From an uncultured Myxococcales bacterium (GTDB lineage: Bacteria > Myxococcota_A > Polyangia > Polyangiales > Polyangiaceae), in NCBI GenBank assembly GCA_937949945.1, contig CALFEQ010000111.1:1-64000 (forward strand): DNA of 64,000 bases, read 5' to 3'. The notes beneath the pieces were generated by a model. It saw nothing but the letters and a program-made list of their open reading frames with translations. It searched no databases and was not told the DNA's origin. Shown here piece by piece: positions 45,645 to 55,242 of this stretch. Position numbers and translations under genes: made by a program. The stretch's first letter is position 1; the number at the start of each line of letters is the position of its first letter.

Positions 45645-46331
45645 TCAGGTCGACGCCGCGCGTACCGTGATGGCGCCGCGCTTCTCGGTGAACCGGCGAA
45701 GCGCCCGCTTCGTGCCGATCGACCCGAGCGCGCCGACGGCGAACACGACGGGCGTAGCGACGCCGCCCGTGAGGGCGACGAGGCTGGCGCCGAGAAGGAC
45801 GCCCGCGCCCGTGGCGAGCGCGCCCGTGGCCGCCTCCGTCGCGACGTAGGTGGCGGCGGACTTCTTGTCGAGCGTGCCGTTGCGCACGGCGACGACCGCC
45901 TCGACGCCCGCGACCGCGCCGTCGATGAGGAGGCCGATGCCGGCCGCCTTGCTCGCGCCCTTCAGGATCTCCTTGCCGGCCGTGCGCGCGACGGCGGGGC
46001 CGAGGGTGCGGGCCGCCTTGCTGCCGCTCGCGAGCATCGCGATCGGCTTCTTCAGCGCCGCGTGCGCGGGCCCGAGCAGAGGGCCGGCGGCGAGCTGGAG
46101 GGCGCTCTCCGCGCCTCGCTCGGCGGCGCTGCGGACGATGTTCCTCGTGCCCTCGTCGAGCAGGAGCTTTCCGCCTGCTTCGAACAGGGCCATCGACGAG
46201 GCGATGACGTTGGCGGCGCCGCTGCCGGCGATCACCGCCCGGAGGGCGTCGCCGACGCTCCGCGGCTCGTTCGCCGCTTCCCTCGACGGACGCATCCTCT
46301 CCGAATCGGCTCGTTCGGCGGTGTTCGACAT
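45645..46331 (-). CDS. Gly/Ala-rich hydrophobic protein
   Basis: A 228-residue protein. The first 30 residues are polar. The rest alternates charged helices with glycine-zipper-like hydrophobic stretches (GIGLLIDGAVAGVEAVVAV, then ATGALATGAGVLLGASLVAL and TPVVFAVGALGSIG). That composition resembles membrane-inserting or pore-forming-like helical proteins. There is no family match. The start ATG at 46331 is chosen because the sequence before it is not coding-like. Confidence 0.55.
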   Translation of the reverse strand: MSNTAERADSERMRPSREAANEPRSVGDALRAVIAGSGAANVIASSMALFEAGGKLLLDEGTRNIVRSAAERGAESALQLAAGPLLGPAHAALKKPIAMLASGSKAARTLGPAVARTAGKEILKGASKAAGIGLLIDGAVAGVEAVVAVRNGTLDKKSAATYVATEAATGALATGAGVLLGASLVALTGGVATPVVFAVGALGSIGTKRALRRFTEKRGAITVRAAST

Positions 46332-46462
46332 GTACTTAGTCGTAGCGCGCTTCGCGTCGCCGGGCGAGCCTCCTGGTCGCACGGCGGATCGGCGATCACG
46401 CGGCAGGAGAGGCGGCAGAAGCGGGCCGAGGCGCCGGGGTCATGCGCGGCGCCCCATCACCG

Positions 46463-48028
46463 TCAGTAGATGCCCGGGAAGATGACCCAGGGGACCTTCT
46501 TCTTGTACGCGACGTACTCGGGGTCCTTGCTGAGGTGGCGCTCCTCCGTCCATGCGCGGAGCGCGTAGACGCCGCAGAGGCAGGAGAGGAAGAACGCCTT
46601 CGTGAGCGTCATCGTCGGGATGTGCTCGAGCCACCATGCCGTGCACTTGCACAGGTACGCCGGGTGGCGCACGAACCGGTACGGGCCGCGCGTGACGATG
46701 CCGCGGTTCGTGAGGTTCGAGAAGCGGAAACCGAACGCGACCGTGGCCGAGGCGTAGATGGCGAAGAGGAAGACCGTCGCCGCGCGCAGCGCGAGGAGCC
46801 AGTTCGGGTTCGTGACGACCGACGGGCCGTTGTGGAGCGGCAGGTACGTGCCGAGGATGTTGTTGAACGGCGGGTAGCAGGCGAGGCACACCGCCCAGCC
46901 GAACACCGTCGGCTCGACGCTGCGCGTCTTGTTCCCGAGCCAGCGGCTCTCGGTCGAGTAGCCGAACAGCGCCCAGCCGCAGTCGATGGCGAAGATGATG
47001 TCGTAGGCGAGGCCGAGCCCCCAGCTGAAGTCGGCGCGCGTCCACGTCCACGGCTGCACGAGGACGGAGAGGTCGTGCAGCGAGGGGACGAAGTCCCCGA
47101 GACGGACGCCCACGTGTTTCCACCAGAGCTGGGCGTGCTGGATGATGTTCGCGCCCGCCTGGACCTTGAAATCGATGGGCGGGAGGTGCTTGTGGCTCAG
47201 CCACTGGCGCGCGATCGCGTTCAGGTGCCCGACGAAGAAGCCGAGCATCAGCGGCGTGAAGAACGCCTTGACGATGATGCCCAACAGCGTCGTGCGCACA
47301 CGCGGGTTCCGCATGACGCGCCACATCCGTTTGGGCTGGAGGTTCTGGACGAAGAGGGCGACGGCGAAGAAGACGCACAGGCCGATCGCGACCGCACCGT
47401 GCTCGCCGTGGATCATCTCGAGGAGCAGCGTCCCGTTGGAGGACGTCCACCCGCGGAGACCGCCCAGCGCGGCGGCCGTGAGCACGCACAGGCCGACCGC
47501 GTACCACTGCCAGCGCGCGAGGCTGTCCTTGAACCCCACCTTCGCGAGGAGGAGGAGGTGCAGGCCGCTGTCGCGCACCACGTAGCGTCGCTCGCTGAAC
47601 TTCTCGATCGTCGCCTTGACGTAGAAGAGCCCGAGCGTGAGCCACAGGAAGAACGCCGTCGGGAAGATGTTCCGGAACGGCTGGAAGTTCTGGTTGTTCC
47701 GGTAGTACGGGTGCTGCGTGTACAGCACGAGCAGCGCCGCCATGACGACGGTGATCGCCACCCAGCGGTACGTGGCTCGATGCCAGACGCTGACCGGCTT
47801 GCCGTTCCTCTTCCCGCCCGGCTGCGGCCCGCGATAGGCGCTCTGGCCCTTCGGCGGCGGAGAGTCGCTCCGCTCCGCGTCCTCTCGGCTCGCCGCTTCG
47901 GCGCCGTTCGACGCGTTCTCGCCGACGTCGGCTCCGGTCGGCGGCGGAGCGCTCGATCGCCGAGGGGGCTCGCTCCCGCCCTTGGACTGCTTCCTCCGCT
48001 TTCCGTCCTTCGACGACTGTGCGCTCAT
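46463..48028 (-). CDS. Multi-pass membrane protein with C-terminal isoprenylcysteine methyltransferase-like domain
   Basis: A 521-residue protein. The N-terminal 75 residues are charged and disordered. About ten membrane helices follow (for example YRWVAITVVMAALLVLYT and AVAIGLCVFFAVALFV). The last 100 residues carry the ICMT/phospholipid-methyltransferase signature: GIVTRGPYRFVRHPAYLCK, then a conserved EERHLSKDPEYVAYKKKVPW. This motif binds S-adenosylmethionine in ICMT and PEMT enzymes. The long N-terminal membrane part is not typical and the substrate is unknown. Confidence 0.8.
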   Translation of the reverse strand: MSAQSSKDGKRRKQSKGGSEPPRRSSAPPPTGADVGENASNGAEAASREDAERSDSPPPKGQSAYRGPQPGGKRNGKPVSVWHRATYRWVAITVVMAALLVLYTQHPYYRNNQNFQPFRNIFPTAFFLWLTLGLFYVKATIEKFSERRYVVRDSGLHLLLLAKVGFKDSLARWQWYAVGLCVLTAAALGGLRGWTSSNGTLLLEMIHGEHGAVAIGLCVFFAVALFVQNLQPKRMWRVMRNPRVRTTLLGIIVKAFFTPLMLGFFVGHLNAIARQWLSHKHLPPIDFKVQAGANIIQHAQLWWKHVGVRLGDFVPSLHDLSVLVQPWTWTRADFSWGLGLAYDIIFAIDCGWALFGYSTESRWLGNKTRSVEPTVFGWAVCLACYPPFNNILGTYLPLHNGPSVVTNPNWLLALRAATVFLFAIYASATVAFGFRFSNLTNRGIVTRGPYRFVRHPAYLCKCTAWWLEHIPTMTLTKAFFLSCLCGVYALRAWTEERHLSKDPEYVAYKKKVPWVIFPGIY

Positions 48029-48368
48029 GCCGTCGCCTCCGGAAGCCTCGCCTCCGTCGCGTCGGACACCGACGTGCGCTCGTGAAGCGTGGACTCATGG
48101 ACGACGGCGATTCGCGGCGCGACCATGCCCCCCTTAGATACCGCCAATCCGGCGCGTGCGCAGCTACTTGTGTCGGCCCCGCGGGCGCGACCGGCGGGGC
48201 GGCGCTCGAGCGGTCGGTGCTCGAGCTTCGCCGCCCGACGGCGCGACGGCGCGCGCAGCACGCGAACGCGCCGACCGCGCACGGAGCACGCGACGACGTG
48301 CCGAGGCAGCATCGACCGCGTGCTCCGTGCGCGTCAGCGCTCCCGACCGGCGGACCGGCGCCGTCGCC
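48029..48368. other. 340-bp spacer, nothing recognised
   Basis: The region upstream of the methyltransferase-like gene. It must hold that gene's promoter. I see no repeat array, RNA gene or ribosome site on the plus strand. All long open frames here are Arg/Ala-rich off-frame readings. Confidence 0.4.
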
Positions 48369-48752
48369 TCACGGCATGCGGAAGGCCTCTTTTGCCGAGG
48401 CCGGCCGCGCGGCCGCCGTCCATGTCGGCGGCCTCTTCCGGGACGCGCGTGAGGGTGCCGCTCCGGCGCTGGCCGTTGCCGTCGCCGTCGTCGTCGCGTT
48501 CATCACGGTGGACGTCGGCGCGCAGGGCGTGGGCATGGTCGGGTCGTGCGCGCGTCGGCGATCGTCCTCGTCCGCGCGGGTCGCTGCGGGCGCCTCGCTG
48601 CTCTCGACGCGGAAGCACGACTCCGCGGCGAAGAGCGCCGCGCCCGCCGAGATCGTCAAGACGATGCAGACACCTCGATCCACGGCGCGCCCCGAGTGCA
48701 CCCGCCGTGCCTCGACCGCTCCGGCTCCGGCCCACGCTCCCGTACGAGCCAT
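48369..48752 (-). CDS. Putative small membrane-anchored protein
   Basis: A 127-residue reading with coding-like third positions. One N-terminal hydrophobic segment (VCIVLTISAGAALFAAESCF) would anchor it. The remainder is Ala/Thr/Pro/Arg-rich and disordered. There is no family match and no strong ribosome site. It could be a real gene downstream of the tandem uvrA (123-bp gap) or a chance open frame. Confidence 0.35.
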   Translation of the reverse strand: MARTGAWAGAGAVEARRVHSGRAVDRGVCIVLTISAGAALFAAESCFRVESSEAPAATRADEDDRRRAHDPTMPTPCAPTSTVMNATTTATATASAGAAPSRASRKRPPTWTAAARPASAKEAFRMP

Positions 48753-48875
48753 CGCGGCGAAGACGCGGCGTCGTGGCGTCGCGCAAGATGTCGCGCGCAC
48801 GGTGCAGTGTGGCGTGTCCGCGGACAGCTCGACCGTGGCTCGCGCTCCGTCGTGTCTTCGTGTCGCCGCCGCGGA

Positions 48876-51800
48876 TCACTCCGCGGCGGAGGCGTCCGCG
48901 CGCGCCATGCTGGCCAGGGCGCGTCCGGTCGCGGTCTTTCGTCTGACCAGGGCCCTCGGTTCGCCCTCGAAGACGATGCGTCCGCCGGACTCGCCCGCCT
49001 CGGGGCCGAGCTCGACCACCCAATCCGCGTTCGCGATCACGTCCGGGTGGTGCTCCACGATGACCAGCGTGTCGCCGCGCTCCACGAGCCTGTCGAGGAC
49101 ACGGACGAGCCGCGCGACATCGGAGAGGTGGAGCCCTGTCGTGGGCTCGTCGAGCACGTAGACCGTGGGCTCGTGCGCCGCGCCCGCCGTGAGCTCGCAC
49201 GCGAGCTTGAGCCGCTGAGCTTCGCCGCCGGACAGCGTGTTCGATCCTTGGCCGAGCGCGAGGTACCCGACGCCGAGCTCCGTCAGCGTCCGGAGCGGGC
49301 GCGCGATCTTCGGATGCGCCGCGAAGACCGTGGCGGCGTCCTCCGCCGAGAGGCGAAGGACGTCTCCGATCGACAGGCCCGCCCAGCGCACGTCGAGCGT
49401 CGACGGCTCGAAGCGCGAGCCCTGGCACGCTTCGCACGGCGTCACGACCTCGGGCAAGAAGGACATCTCGTTCACGATCGAGCCCTGGCCGTCGCACGCC
49501 GGGCAGCGTCCGCCTCCCGCCGTGTTGAACGAGAAGCGCGCCGCCGTCCATCCACGGACCTTCGACTCCGGGAGCGACGCGAAGAGCTTGCGGATCTCGT
49601 CCCATACGCCGAGGAACGTCGCGGGCACGGAGCGAGGCGTGCGTCCGATCGGCGACTGATCCACGGCGAGCGCTCGGCGGACGATCTTCGGGACCTCGAT
49701 CGACCGGAACGGGCCGGGCGTCGGGGCGACGAGGCCGAGCTTGCGGCGCAGGGCAGGGAAGAAGACGCGCTGCACGAGCGTGCTCTTGCCCGACCCGCTC
49801 ACGCCGGCGACGACGCACATGCGGCCGACCGGCACGCGGAACGTCACGTCCTTCAGGTTGTTCGCCGCGGCGCCTCGGAGCTCGATCCACGCGTCGCTCA
49901 TCGGACGCCGCGGCCGAACGATGCCGATCGGCTCGCGGAGCGCCTTGCCCGTCGGCGACGCCGGGTTCGCGAGCACCGCCGCCGGCGGGCCCTCGGCGAT
50001 GACGTGCCCGCCGTTGCGGCCGCCGCCGGGGCCGAGGTCGGTCAGGTGATCGGCCGCGAGGATCGTCTCGGCGTCGTGCTCGACGACGAGCACGGTGGAG
50101 CCCGTGTCGACGAGCGCGCGGAGGTTCGCGATGAGGCGCTTCGTGTCGCGCGGGTGGAGGCCGATCGTCGGTTCGTCGAGGACGTAGAGCGCGCCGGTGA
50201 GGCCGCTGCCGAGCTGCGCGGACAAGCGCAGCCGCTGCATCTCCCCGCCCGAGAGCGTGCTCGCGGCTCGACCGAGTGCGAGGTAGCCGAGGCCGACCTC
50301 GACGACGAAGCGGAGCCTCCGGAGCAGCTCCGCGAGCGGCGCTTTCGCGATGGCGGCGCGATCGCCGTCGAGCGAGAGGCGCTCGATCTTCGCGAGCGCG
50401 GCGGCCACGCTGTGACGCATCATCTCTGGATACGTCTCGCCGCCGAGCCGGACGCGCCGCGGGACGGGCCCGAGCCGATCGCCGCCGCAGACGCGGCACG
50501 GCTCGGGCGGCTCGCCGTCGTCCTCGACGTCCCATCCGCCGCGGACGCCCGTTCCTTCGCATGCCTCGCACTGGCCCTGCTTCGTGTTGAAGGAGAACCA
50601 GCGCGGATCGAGCTCCGGGATGCCGGTGCCGCACGCGGTGCACGCGCGCACCGTCGAGAGCATCTCTTCCCGAGGCTCGCGAGGATCGCGCGCTTGCCGT
50701 CCGGACGAGGCTCGGCCCGGCACCGCGGGCGGACCGGCGGCGACGCGGAGCGCGCCTCCGCCCCACGCGAGCGCGCGATCGAACATGGCGCGGTCGAGCG
50801 CGGAGAGCTGCCCGTAGTGGACGATGAGATCGATCGTGTGCTCCTTCGACTTCGCGAGCTTCGGCGGCGGATCGATCGCGACGATCGCGCCGTCGACGCG
50901 GGCCGCCTTCAGGCCGGCGCGCCCCGCGTTCGTGAAGAGGTCGAGGTACGTGCCTTTGCGCGCGCGGACCGCGGGCGCGTAGACCGTGAAGTTGCCCTTG
51001 CGCGCGCGGAGGCGCTCGAAGAGCTCGTCGGGCGAGCTCGGCGCGACCGGGGCTTCGCACTTCGGGCAGTAGAGATCGCCGACCTTCGCGTAGAGGAGCC
51101 GCAGGTAGTGCGCGATCTCCGTGACGGTCGCGACCGTCGACGTCGCGCCCGCGCGCGACGTGCGCTGCTCGAGCGCGATCGACGGCGGAACGCCCGTCAC
51201 GAGATCGACGTCGGGGCGCGGCAGCGTCGGGAGGAACTGCCGCGCGTACGGCGTCAGCGTCTCCATGAAGCGGCGCTGGCCCTCGGCGAAGACGACGTCG
51301 AACGCGAGAGAGCTCTTGCCCGATCCGCTCGGGCCCGTCACCACGCACAGCTTGCCGTGCGGTACGCGGCACGACACGTCCTTCAGGTTGTGCTCGCGCG
51401 CGTGGTGCACGACGATGGCGTCGGAGCCGCGCTCGGCGAGCGGGACGGGGCGCGCCTTCGAGCGCGCGACGGAGCCCGTCGCGCGCGGGCGCCGCTCCGC
51501 GCGCAGCGCCTCGCCCGTCTTCGTGTCCGCCTTCTCGATCTGCTCGGGCGTGCCTTCGGCCACGACGCGGCCTCCGTGCGGGCCGCCGCCCGGCCCGAGG
51601 TCGATCACCCAGTCCGCCTCGCGGATCACGGACAGGTCGTGCTCGACCATGATCACGGTCGCCCCGTGCTCGACGAGCCGGTGCAGCGCCCGGACGACGT
51701 GCGCCGCGTCCTCGGCGTGCAGCCCCGCGCTCGGCTCGTCGACGACGAAGAGCGTCCCGGCGACGTCCTCGAAGCCGAGCGCGCGCGCGAGCTTCAGCCG

Positions 51801-54284
51801 CTGCGCCTCGCCGGCCGAGAGCGTCGAGAGCGGCTGCCCCAGCGGGAGATAGCCGAGGCCGACCTCGATGAGCGGATCGAGCTGTCGCTCGAGCACGTAG
51901 TCGCGTTCGTCCTTCGGCGAGAGGAAGGCGCGCGCCTCCTCCACCGTCATCGCGAGGACGTCGGCCACGGTCTTGCCGTTCAGCTTCACGGCGAGGACGT
52001 CGGAGTTGAAGCGCTTGCCCTGGCAGACGGGGCAGAGAAGCATCACGTCCGCGAGGAACTGCATCTCCACCGTCTCGTAGCCCTCGCCGGAGCACGCCTC
52101 GCAGCGGCCCTTGCCCGGGACGTTGAACGAGAAGGACGCGGGGCCGAGGCCGCGCGACTTCGCCTCCGGCTGACTCGCGAAGCGCGCGCGCACGCGGTCC
52201 CACGCCTTCGTGTACGTCGCCGCGTTCCCGCGGGCGGTGCGTCCGAGCGGCGACTGATCGACGAGCACGGCGCGCTGGATGCCGAGCTCGCGCGCGTCGC
52301 CTTCTCGCTCGAGGGAGTCGAACGCGCCCGGCTTCGGCACGTCGCGCTCGCCCGTGCGCCGCGCGATCGCGCGGTAGAGCACGTCTTCGGCGAGCGTGCT
52401 CTTGCCCGATCCGCTCGGGCCGGTGACGGCACACAAGACGCCGAGCGGGATCCGCAGGCGATCGATGGCGAGGTTGTTCTCGCGCGCGCCGCGAAGGACG
52501 AGCCACTCCGGCGGCGTCCTGCGCTCGCGCCGCTCGTCGCGACGCGCCCGCCATGCGCGGCCCGTCGGCGTGTCGCTCTTCGCGAGCTCCGAGGGGGTGC
52601 CGGAGAAGAGGATTTGGCCCCCGCGCGGCCCGGCGCCGGGGCCGAGCTCGACCACGCGATCGCAGCGCTCGACGACGGCGCGGTCGTGCTCGATGACGAG
52701 CACGGTGTTGCCGGCGCGGGCGAGCTCCTCCATCGCCCCGGCGAGGCGCGGGACGTCGGTGGCGTGAAGGCCGACGGTCGGCTCGTCGAGGACGAACAGC
52801 GTTCCCGTGAGCGTCGCGCCGAGCGCCGTCGTGAGGCTCGCCCGCTGCGCCTCGCCGCCGGAGAGCGTGCGCGCTTGTCGATCGAGGCGGAGGTACGAGA
52901 GACCGACCGCGTCGAGGTAGGCGAGCCGCGACACGAGCTCGCTCTTCACGCGCTTGCCTTGCGCGGTCGCAGGCACGACGGCGTCGAGCCGCGCGCGTGC
53001 CTCCTCGATCGTGAGCGTGTGCCAGGCGCCGAGGTCGAGGCCGCCGACGCGGTACGTGCGCGCCGTCGCGTTCAGGCGCGCGCCTCCGCAGGTCGTGCAC
53101 GTGACGTAGTCGCGGTAGCGCGAGAGGAAGACGCGGACGTGCATCTTGTACGTCCGCGACTCGAGCCACTTGAACCACGCCGCGACGCCGGGATACCGGC
53201 CGCCCTTCCACGTGCCCTCGCCCTCGATGACCAGGCGCTGCTGCTCCTCGGTGAGCTGCGACCACGGCACGTCGAGCGGGATCTTGCGCTTCTTCGCGAA
53301 GCGCTCGAGCACGCTGCGCTCCCACTCGGACGAGCGACCCGTCCACGCCTTGATGGCGCCTTCCGCGATCGACTTGTCCTTGTCGGGGATGACCTTGTCC
53401 CAATCGACCGCGATGACGCGTCCGAAGCCGCGGCAGTCCGCGCACGCGCCGAGCGGCGAGTTGTACGAGAAGAGACCGGGCCGCGGCGGATCGAAGAGCC
53501 GCGCGCACGAGGGGCACACGAGGCCGCGACCGATCGGGACGTGCCGCGCGGGCTCGTCCTCGGAGCTCGCCTCGACGCGCAGCTCCGCCCGACCTCCGCC
53601 CCGCTCCCAGGCGATCTCGAGCGCCTGCTGGAGGCGTCGGCTCTCGGTCGCGCTCAGCTTCAGGCGATCGACGACGACCTCGACCCCCACGTCCGGCCGG
53701 CCGGCCTCGCTCGGGCGGACCTCATCGATGTCGCGGACGACGCCGCCGACGACGAGGCGGCGGTAGCCCTCCTTCGCGAGGCTTTCGCGGATCTCGAGGT
53801 ACTCCTCGGCCGAGTCGACGCGGAGGGCGTAGCTGACCGACGCGCGCCGGCCCGAGAGCTCGGCGATCGTCCGCTCGGCGGCGTCGCTCGCGCTCGTGGC
53901 GACCGCAGCCTCGCCGCAGTCGGGGCAGGTCGGCACGGCCTCGCATGCGAACAGCGCGGCGAGGTAGGGCTCGAGATCCGTGAGCGTCGCGACGGTGGAA
54001 CGGCTCGACTTGACGGGGGCGCGTCGATCGACGGCGACCGTGGCTGCGACCGGGTCGAGCGATTTCACCGGCGGGCGCTCGAGCCGCTCGAGGAACTGCC
54101 GCGCGTACGGGCTGAAGCTCTCGACGAAGCGCCGCTGGCCCTCGGCGTAGAGCGTGTCGAGCGCGAGCGAAGACTTGCCTGCGCCGCTCGGGCCGGTGAG
54201 GGCGACGAGCTCGCCGGGCGCGAGATCGAGGTCGACCGAGCGCAGGTTGTGCGTCGTGGCTCCGCGAAGGCGGATGGGGAGCAT
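48876..54284 (-). CDS. uvrA: Tandem-duplicated UvrA-like excinuclease subunit
   Basis: One uninterrupted 1802-residue reading frame holding two complete UvrA units end to end. Four ABC nucleotide-binding domains have Walker A loops near residues 31 (GPSGAGKSS), 620 (GPSGSGKST), 983 (GPSGSGKSS) and 1491 (GVSGSGKST). The four signature loops read LSGGEAQR, LSAGEAQR, LSGGEMQR and LSGGEAQR. Zinc-knuckle pairs (CPSC/CADC, CEAC/CPVC, CTAC/CEAC, CPAC/CEAC) occur in both copies. Ordinary UvrA is about 940 residues and works as a dimer, so this looks like a covalent dimer. It may be a paralogue of the housekeeping UvrA, since the copies have diverged. The ATG at 54284 is where UvrA homology begins. 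Confidence 0.93.
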   Translation of the reverse strand: MLPIRLRGATTHNLRSVDLDLAPGELVALTGPSGAGKSSLALDTLYAEGQRRFVESFSPYARQFLERLERPPVKSLDPVAATVAVDRRAPVKSSRSTVATLTDLEPYLAALFACEAVPTCPDCGEAAVATSASDAAERTIAELSGRRASVSYALRVDSAEEYLEIRESLAKEGYRRLVVGGVVRDIDEVRPSEAGRPDVGVEVVVDRLKLSATESRRLQQALEIAWERGGGRAELRVEASSEDEPARHVPIGRGLVCPSCARLFDPPRPGLFSYNSPLGACADCRGFGRVIAVDWDKVIPDKDKSIAEGAIKAWTGRSSEWERSVLERFAKKRKIPLDVPWSQLTEEQQRLVIEGEGTWKGGRYPGVAAWFKWLESRTYKMHVRVFLSRYRDYVTCTTCGGARLNATARTYRVGGLDLGAWHTLTIEEARARLDAVVPATAQGKRVKSELVSRLAYLDAVGLSYLRLDRQARTLSGGEAQRASLTTALGATLTGTLFVLDEPTVGLHATDVPRLAGAMEELARAGNTVLVIEHDRAVVERCDRVVELGPGAGPRGGQILFSGTPSELAKSDTPTGRAWRARRDERRERRTPPEWLVLRGARENNLAIDRLRIPLGVLCAVTGPSGSGKSTLAEDVLYRAIARRTGERDVPKPGAFDSLEREGDARELGIQRAVLVDQSPLGRTARGNAATYTKAWDRVRARFASQPEAKSRGLGPASFSFNVPGKGRCEACSGEGYETVEMQFLADVMLLCPVCQGKRFNSDVLAVKLNGKTVADVLAMTVEEARAFLSPKDERDYVLERQLDPLIEVGLGYLPLGQPLSTLSAGEAQRLKLARALGFEDVAGTLFVVDEPSAGLHAEDAAHVVRALHRLVEHGATVIMVEHDLSVIREADWVIDLGPGGGPHGGRVVAEGTPEQIEKADTKTGEALRAERRPRATGSVARSKARPVPLAERGSDAIVVHHAREHNLKDVSCRVPHGKLCVVTGPSGSGKSSLAFDVVFAEGQRRFMETLTPYARQFLPTLPRPDVDLVTGVPPSIALEQRTSRAGATSTVATVTEIAHYLRLLYAKVGDLYCPKCEAPVAPSSPDELFERLRARKGNFTVYAPAVRARKGTYLDLFTNAGRAGLKAARVDGAIVAIDPPPKLAKSKEHTIDLIVHYGQLSALDRAMFDRALAWGGGALRVAAGPPAVPGRASSGRQARDPREPREEMLSTVRACTACGTGIPELDPRWFSFNTKQGQCEACEGTGVRGGWDVEDDGEPPEPCRVCGGDRLGPVPRRVRLGGETYPEMMRHSVAAALAKIERLSLDGDRAAIAKAPLAELLRRLRFVVEVGLGYLALGRAASTLSGGEMQRLRLSAQLGSGLTGALYVLDEPTIGLHPRDTKRLIANLRALVDTGSTVLVVEHDAETILAADHLTDLGPGGGRNGGHVIAEGPPAAVLANPASPTGKALREPIGIVRPRRPMSDAWIELRGAAANNLKDVTFRVPVGRMCVVAGVSGSGKSTLVQRVFFPALRRKLGLVAPTPGPFRSIEVPKIVRRALAVDQSPIGRTPRSVPATFLGVWDEIRKLFASLPESKVRGWTAARFSFNTAGGGRCPACDGQGSIVNEMSFLPEVVTPCEACQGSRFEPSTLDVRWAGLSIGDVLRLSAEDAATVFAAHPKIARPLRTLTELGVGYLALGQGSNTLSGGEAQRLKLACELTAGAAHEPTVYVLDEPTTGLHLSDVARLVRVLDRLVERGDTLVIVEHHPDVIANADWVVELGPEAGESGGRIVFEGEPRALVRRKTATGRALASMARADASAAE

Positions 54285-54461
54285 CGTGCTGTCTCGAGCC
54301 CGCGTGAAAGAAGCGTCGCTTTCTAGATCGCGCGCTCTTCCGCGGCAACGCGCGCAGAGCTCGACTGGGCCGCGTCGCGCCCGCGCTCGTGGCCGGCTCG
54401 GCCGGGCGATCGGGTTCTGGCGTATCGCTTGCTCTTCGAGAGCTCGAAGGAGAAGAAGGCC

Positions 54462-54725
54462 ATGTCGATCCTCTTGTTCATCCTGTTCGGCCTCATCGTC
54501 GGCTTCGTCGCGCGCGCCATCATGCCGGGGAAGCAGTCGATGGGCTTGGTCATGACGGCGCTCGTCGGGATCATCGGATCTTTCCTCGGCGGTCTCGTCG
54601 GCAACCTCGTGAGCGGGAGGTCGATCCTCCAGCTCCACAGCGCGGGCATCATCGGCAGCATCATCGGCGCGCTCGTCGTCCTCGCCATCCTCGGCTACGT
54701 CGGTCGCCGTCGCGCGTACGCGTGA
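54462..54725 (+). CDS. GlsB/YeaQ/YmgE family membrane protein
   Basis: An 87-residue protein with a GAAGGAG ribosome site. Three glycine-rich membrane helices are apparent: LLFILFGLIVGFVARAIMPG (with the family GxxAR-x-MPG pattern), LVMTALVGIIGSFLGGLVGN and GIIGSIIGALVVLAILGYVG. The family (transglycosylase-associated) is stress-inducible and of unknown function. The length is standard. It is divergent from uvrA. The convergent gene downstream contains a GTCGCGCC/GGCGCGAC hairpin at 54741-54758. Confidence 0.9.
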   Translation: MSILLFILFGLIVGFVARAIMPGKQSMGLVMTALVGIIGSFLGGLVGNLVSGRSILQLHSAGIIGSIIGALVVLAILGYVGRRRAYA

Positions 54726-54734
54726 GGCGTGCGC

Positions 54735-55229
54735 TCAGTCGTCGCGCCGGGGCGCGACGTCGATCGTGCTGATCTTCCAGTCGTCGTCCTTCCGCAGGAG
54801 GAAGTGCACGTCGCGCTTGTCGACCTGCCGTTCGCCCCCGCGCGTGGCGGTGACGAGCGCCACGGCGTCCACCGTCGCGACGGTCGCCTGAGGATCGAGC
54901 TTGATCGACATGCTCGCGAGGCTGCAGGCGGCGCTCTGATAGAGAAGCCCGACCTTGATCGCCTGCTCCTCCAGCTTGTCTCGTCCGCGGACGTCGATGC
55001 TCAGCTCCGCGACGTTCACGCGGACGTCCTCGTCCACGATCTTCCGAAGGCCGCTGCGCACGCGCGCAGTTCGGGAGATGATCGTGTCGCCGTCCTTGAT
55101 CGCGACGGCCTCGACCAGCTCGCCGAGCACCTTGCGGATGCGCTCCTCGTCCGAGGAGCGGAAGAACGTCAGGTAGAGCGCGACGCCCGCCACGACGGCG
55201 CAGGCGAGGGCGACCATCCACTTTCGCAT
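54735..55229 (-). CDS. Membrane-anchored protein with NTF2-like fold pattern
   Basis: A 164-residue protein. One N-terminal anchor (VALACAVVAGVALYLTFF) is followed by a helix with alternating charges (EERIRKVLGELVEAVAIKD) and a beta-rich C-terminal half (VDAVALVTATRG, then KRDVHFLLRKDDDWKISTID). The pattern resembles SnoaL/NTF2-like domains, but no active site can be seen. It lies 13 bp from the histidine kinase gene and is probably in one operon with it. Confidence 0.6.
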   Translation of the reverse strand: MRKWMVALACAVVAGVALYLTFFRSSDEERIRKVLGELVEAVAIKDGDTIISRTARVRSGLRKIVDEDVRVNVAELSIDVRGRDKLEEQAIKVGLLYQSAACSLASMSIKLDPQATVATVDAVALVTATRGGERQVDKRDVHFLLRKDDDWKISTIDVAPRRDD

Positions 55230-55242
55230 CGGTCCTCCGAGG

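Noticed and set aside
45449..45670. Small plus-strand gene reading RIRLHFRDPADGLELYDG
   Set aside because: The codon use is partly coding-like but there is no ribosome site or family match and it overlaps the end of a gene on the other strand. Kept only as possible debris in the spacer entry.
48546..54326. A plus-strand open frame of about 1900 codons opposite the tandem uvrA gene
   Set aside because: It is an antisense reading of a clear UvrA gene with very biased third positions. Its translation is Arg/Asp/Glu/Ala-rich without any family motif or ribosome site.
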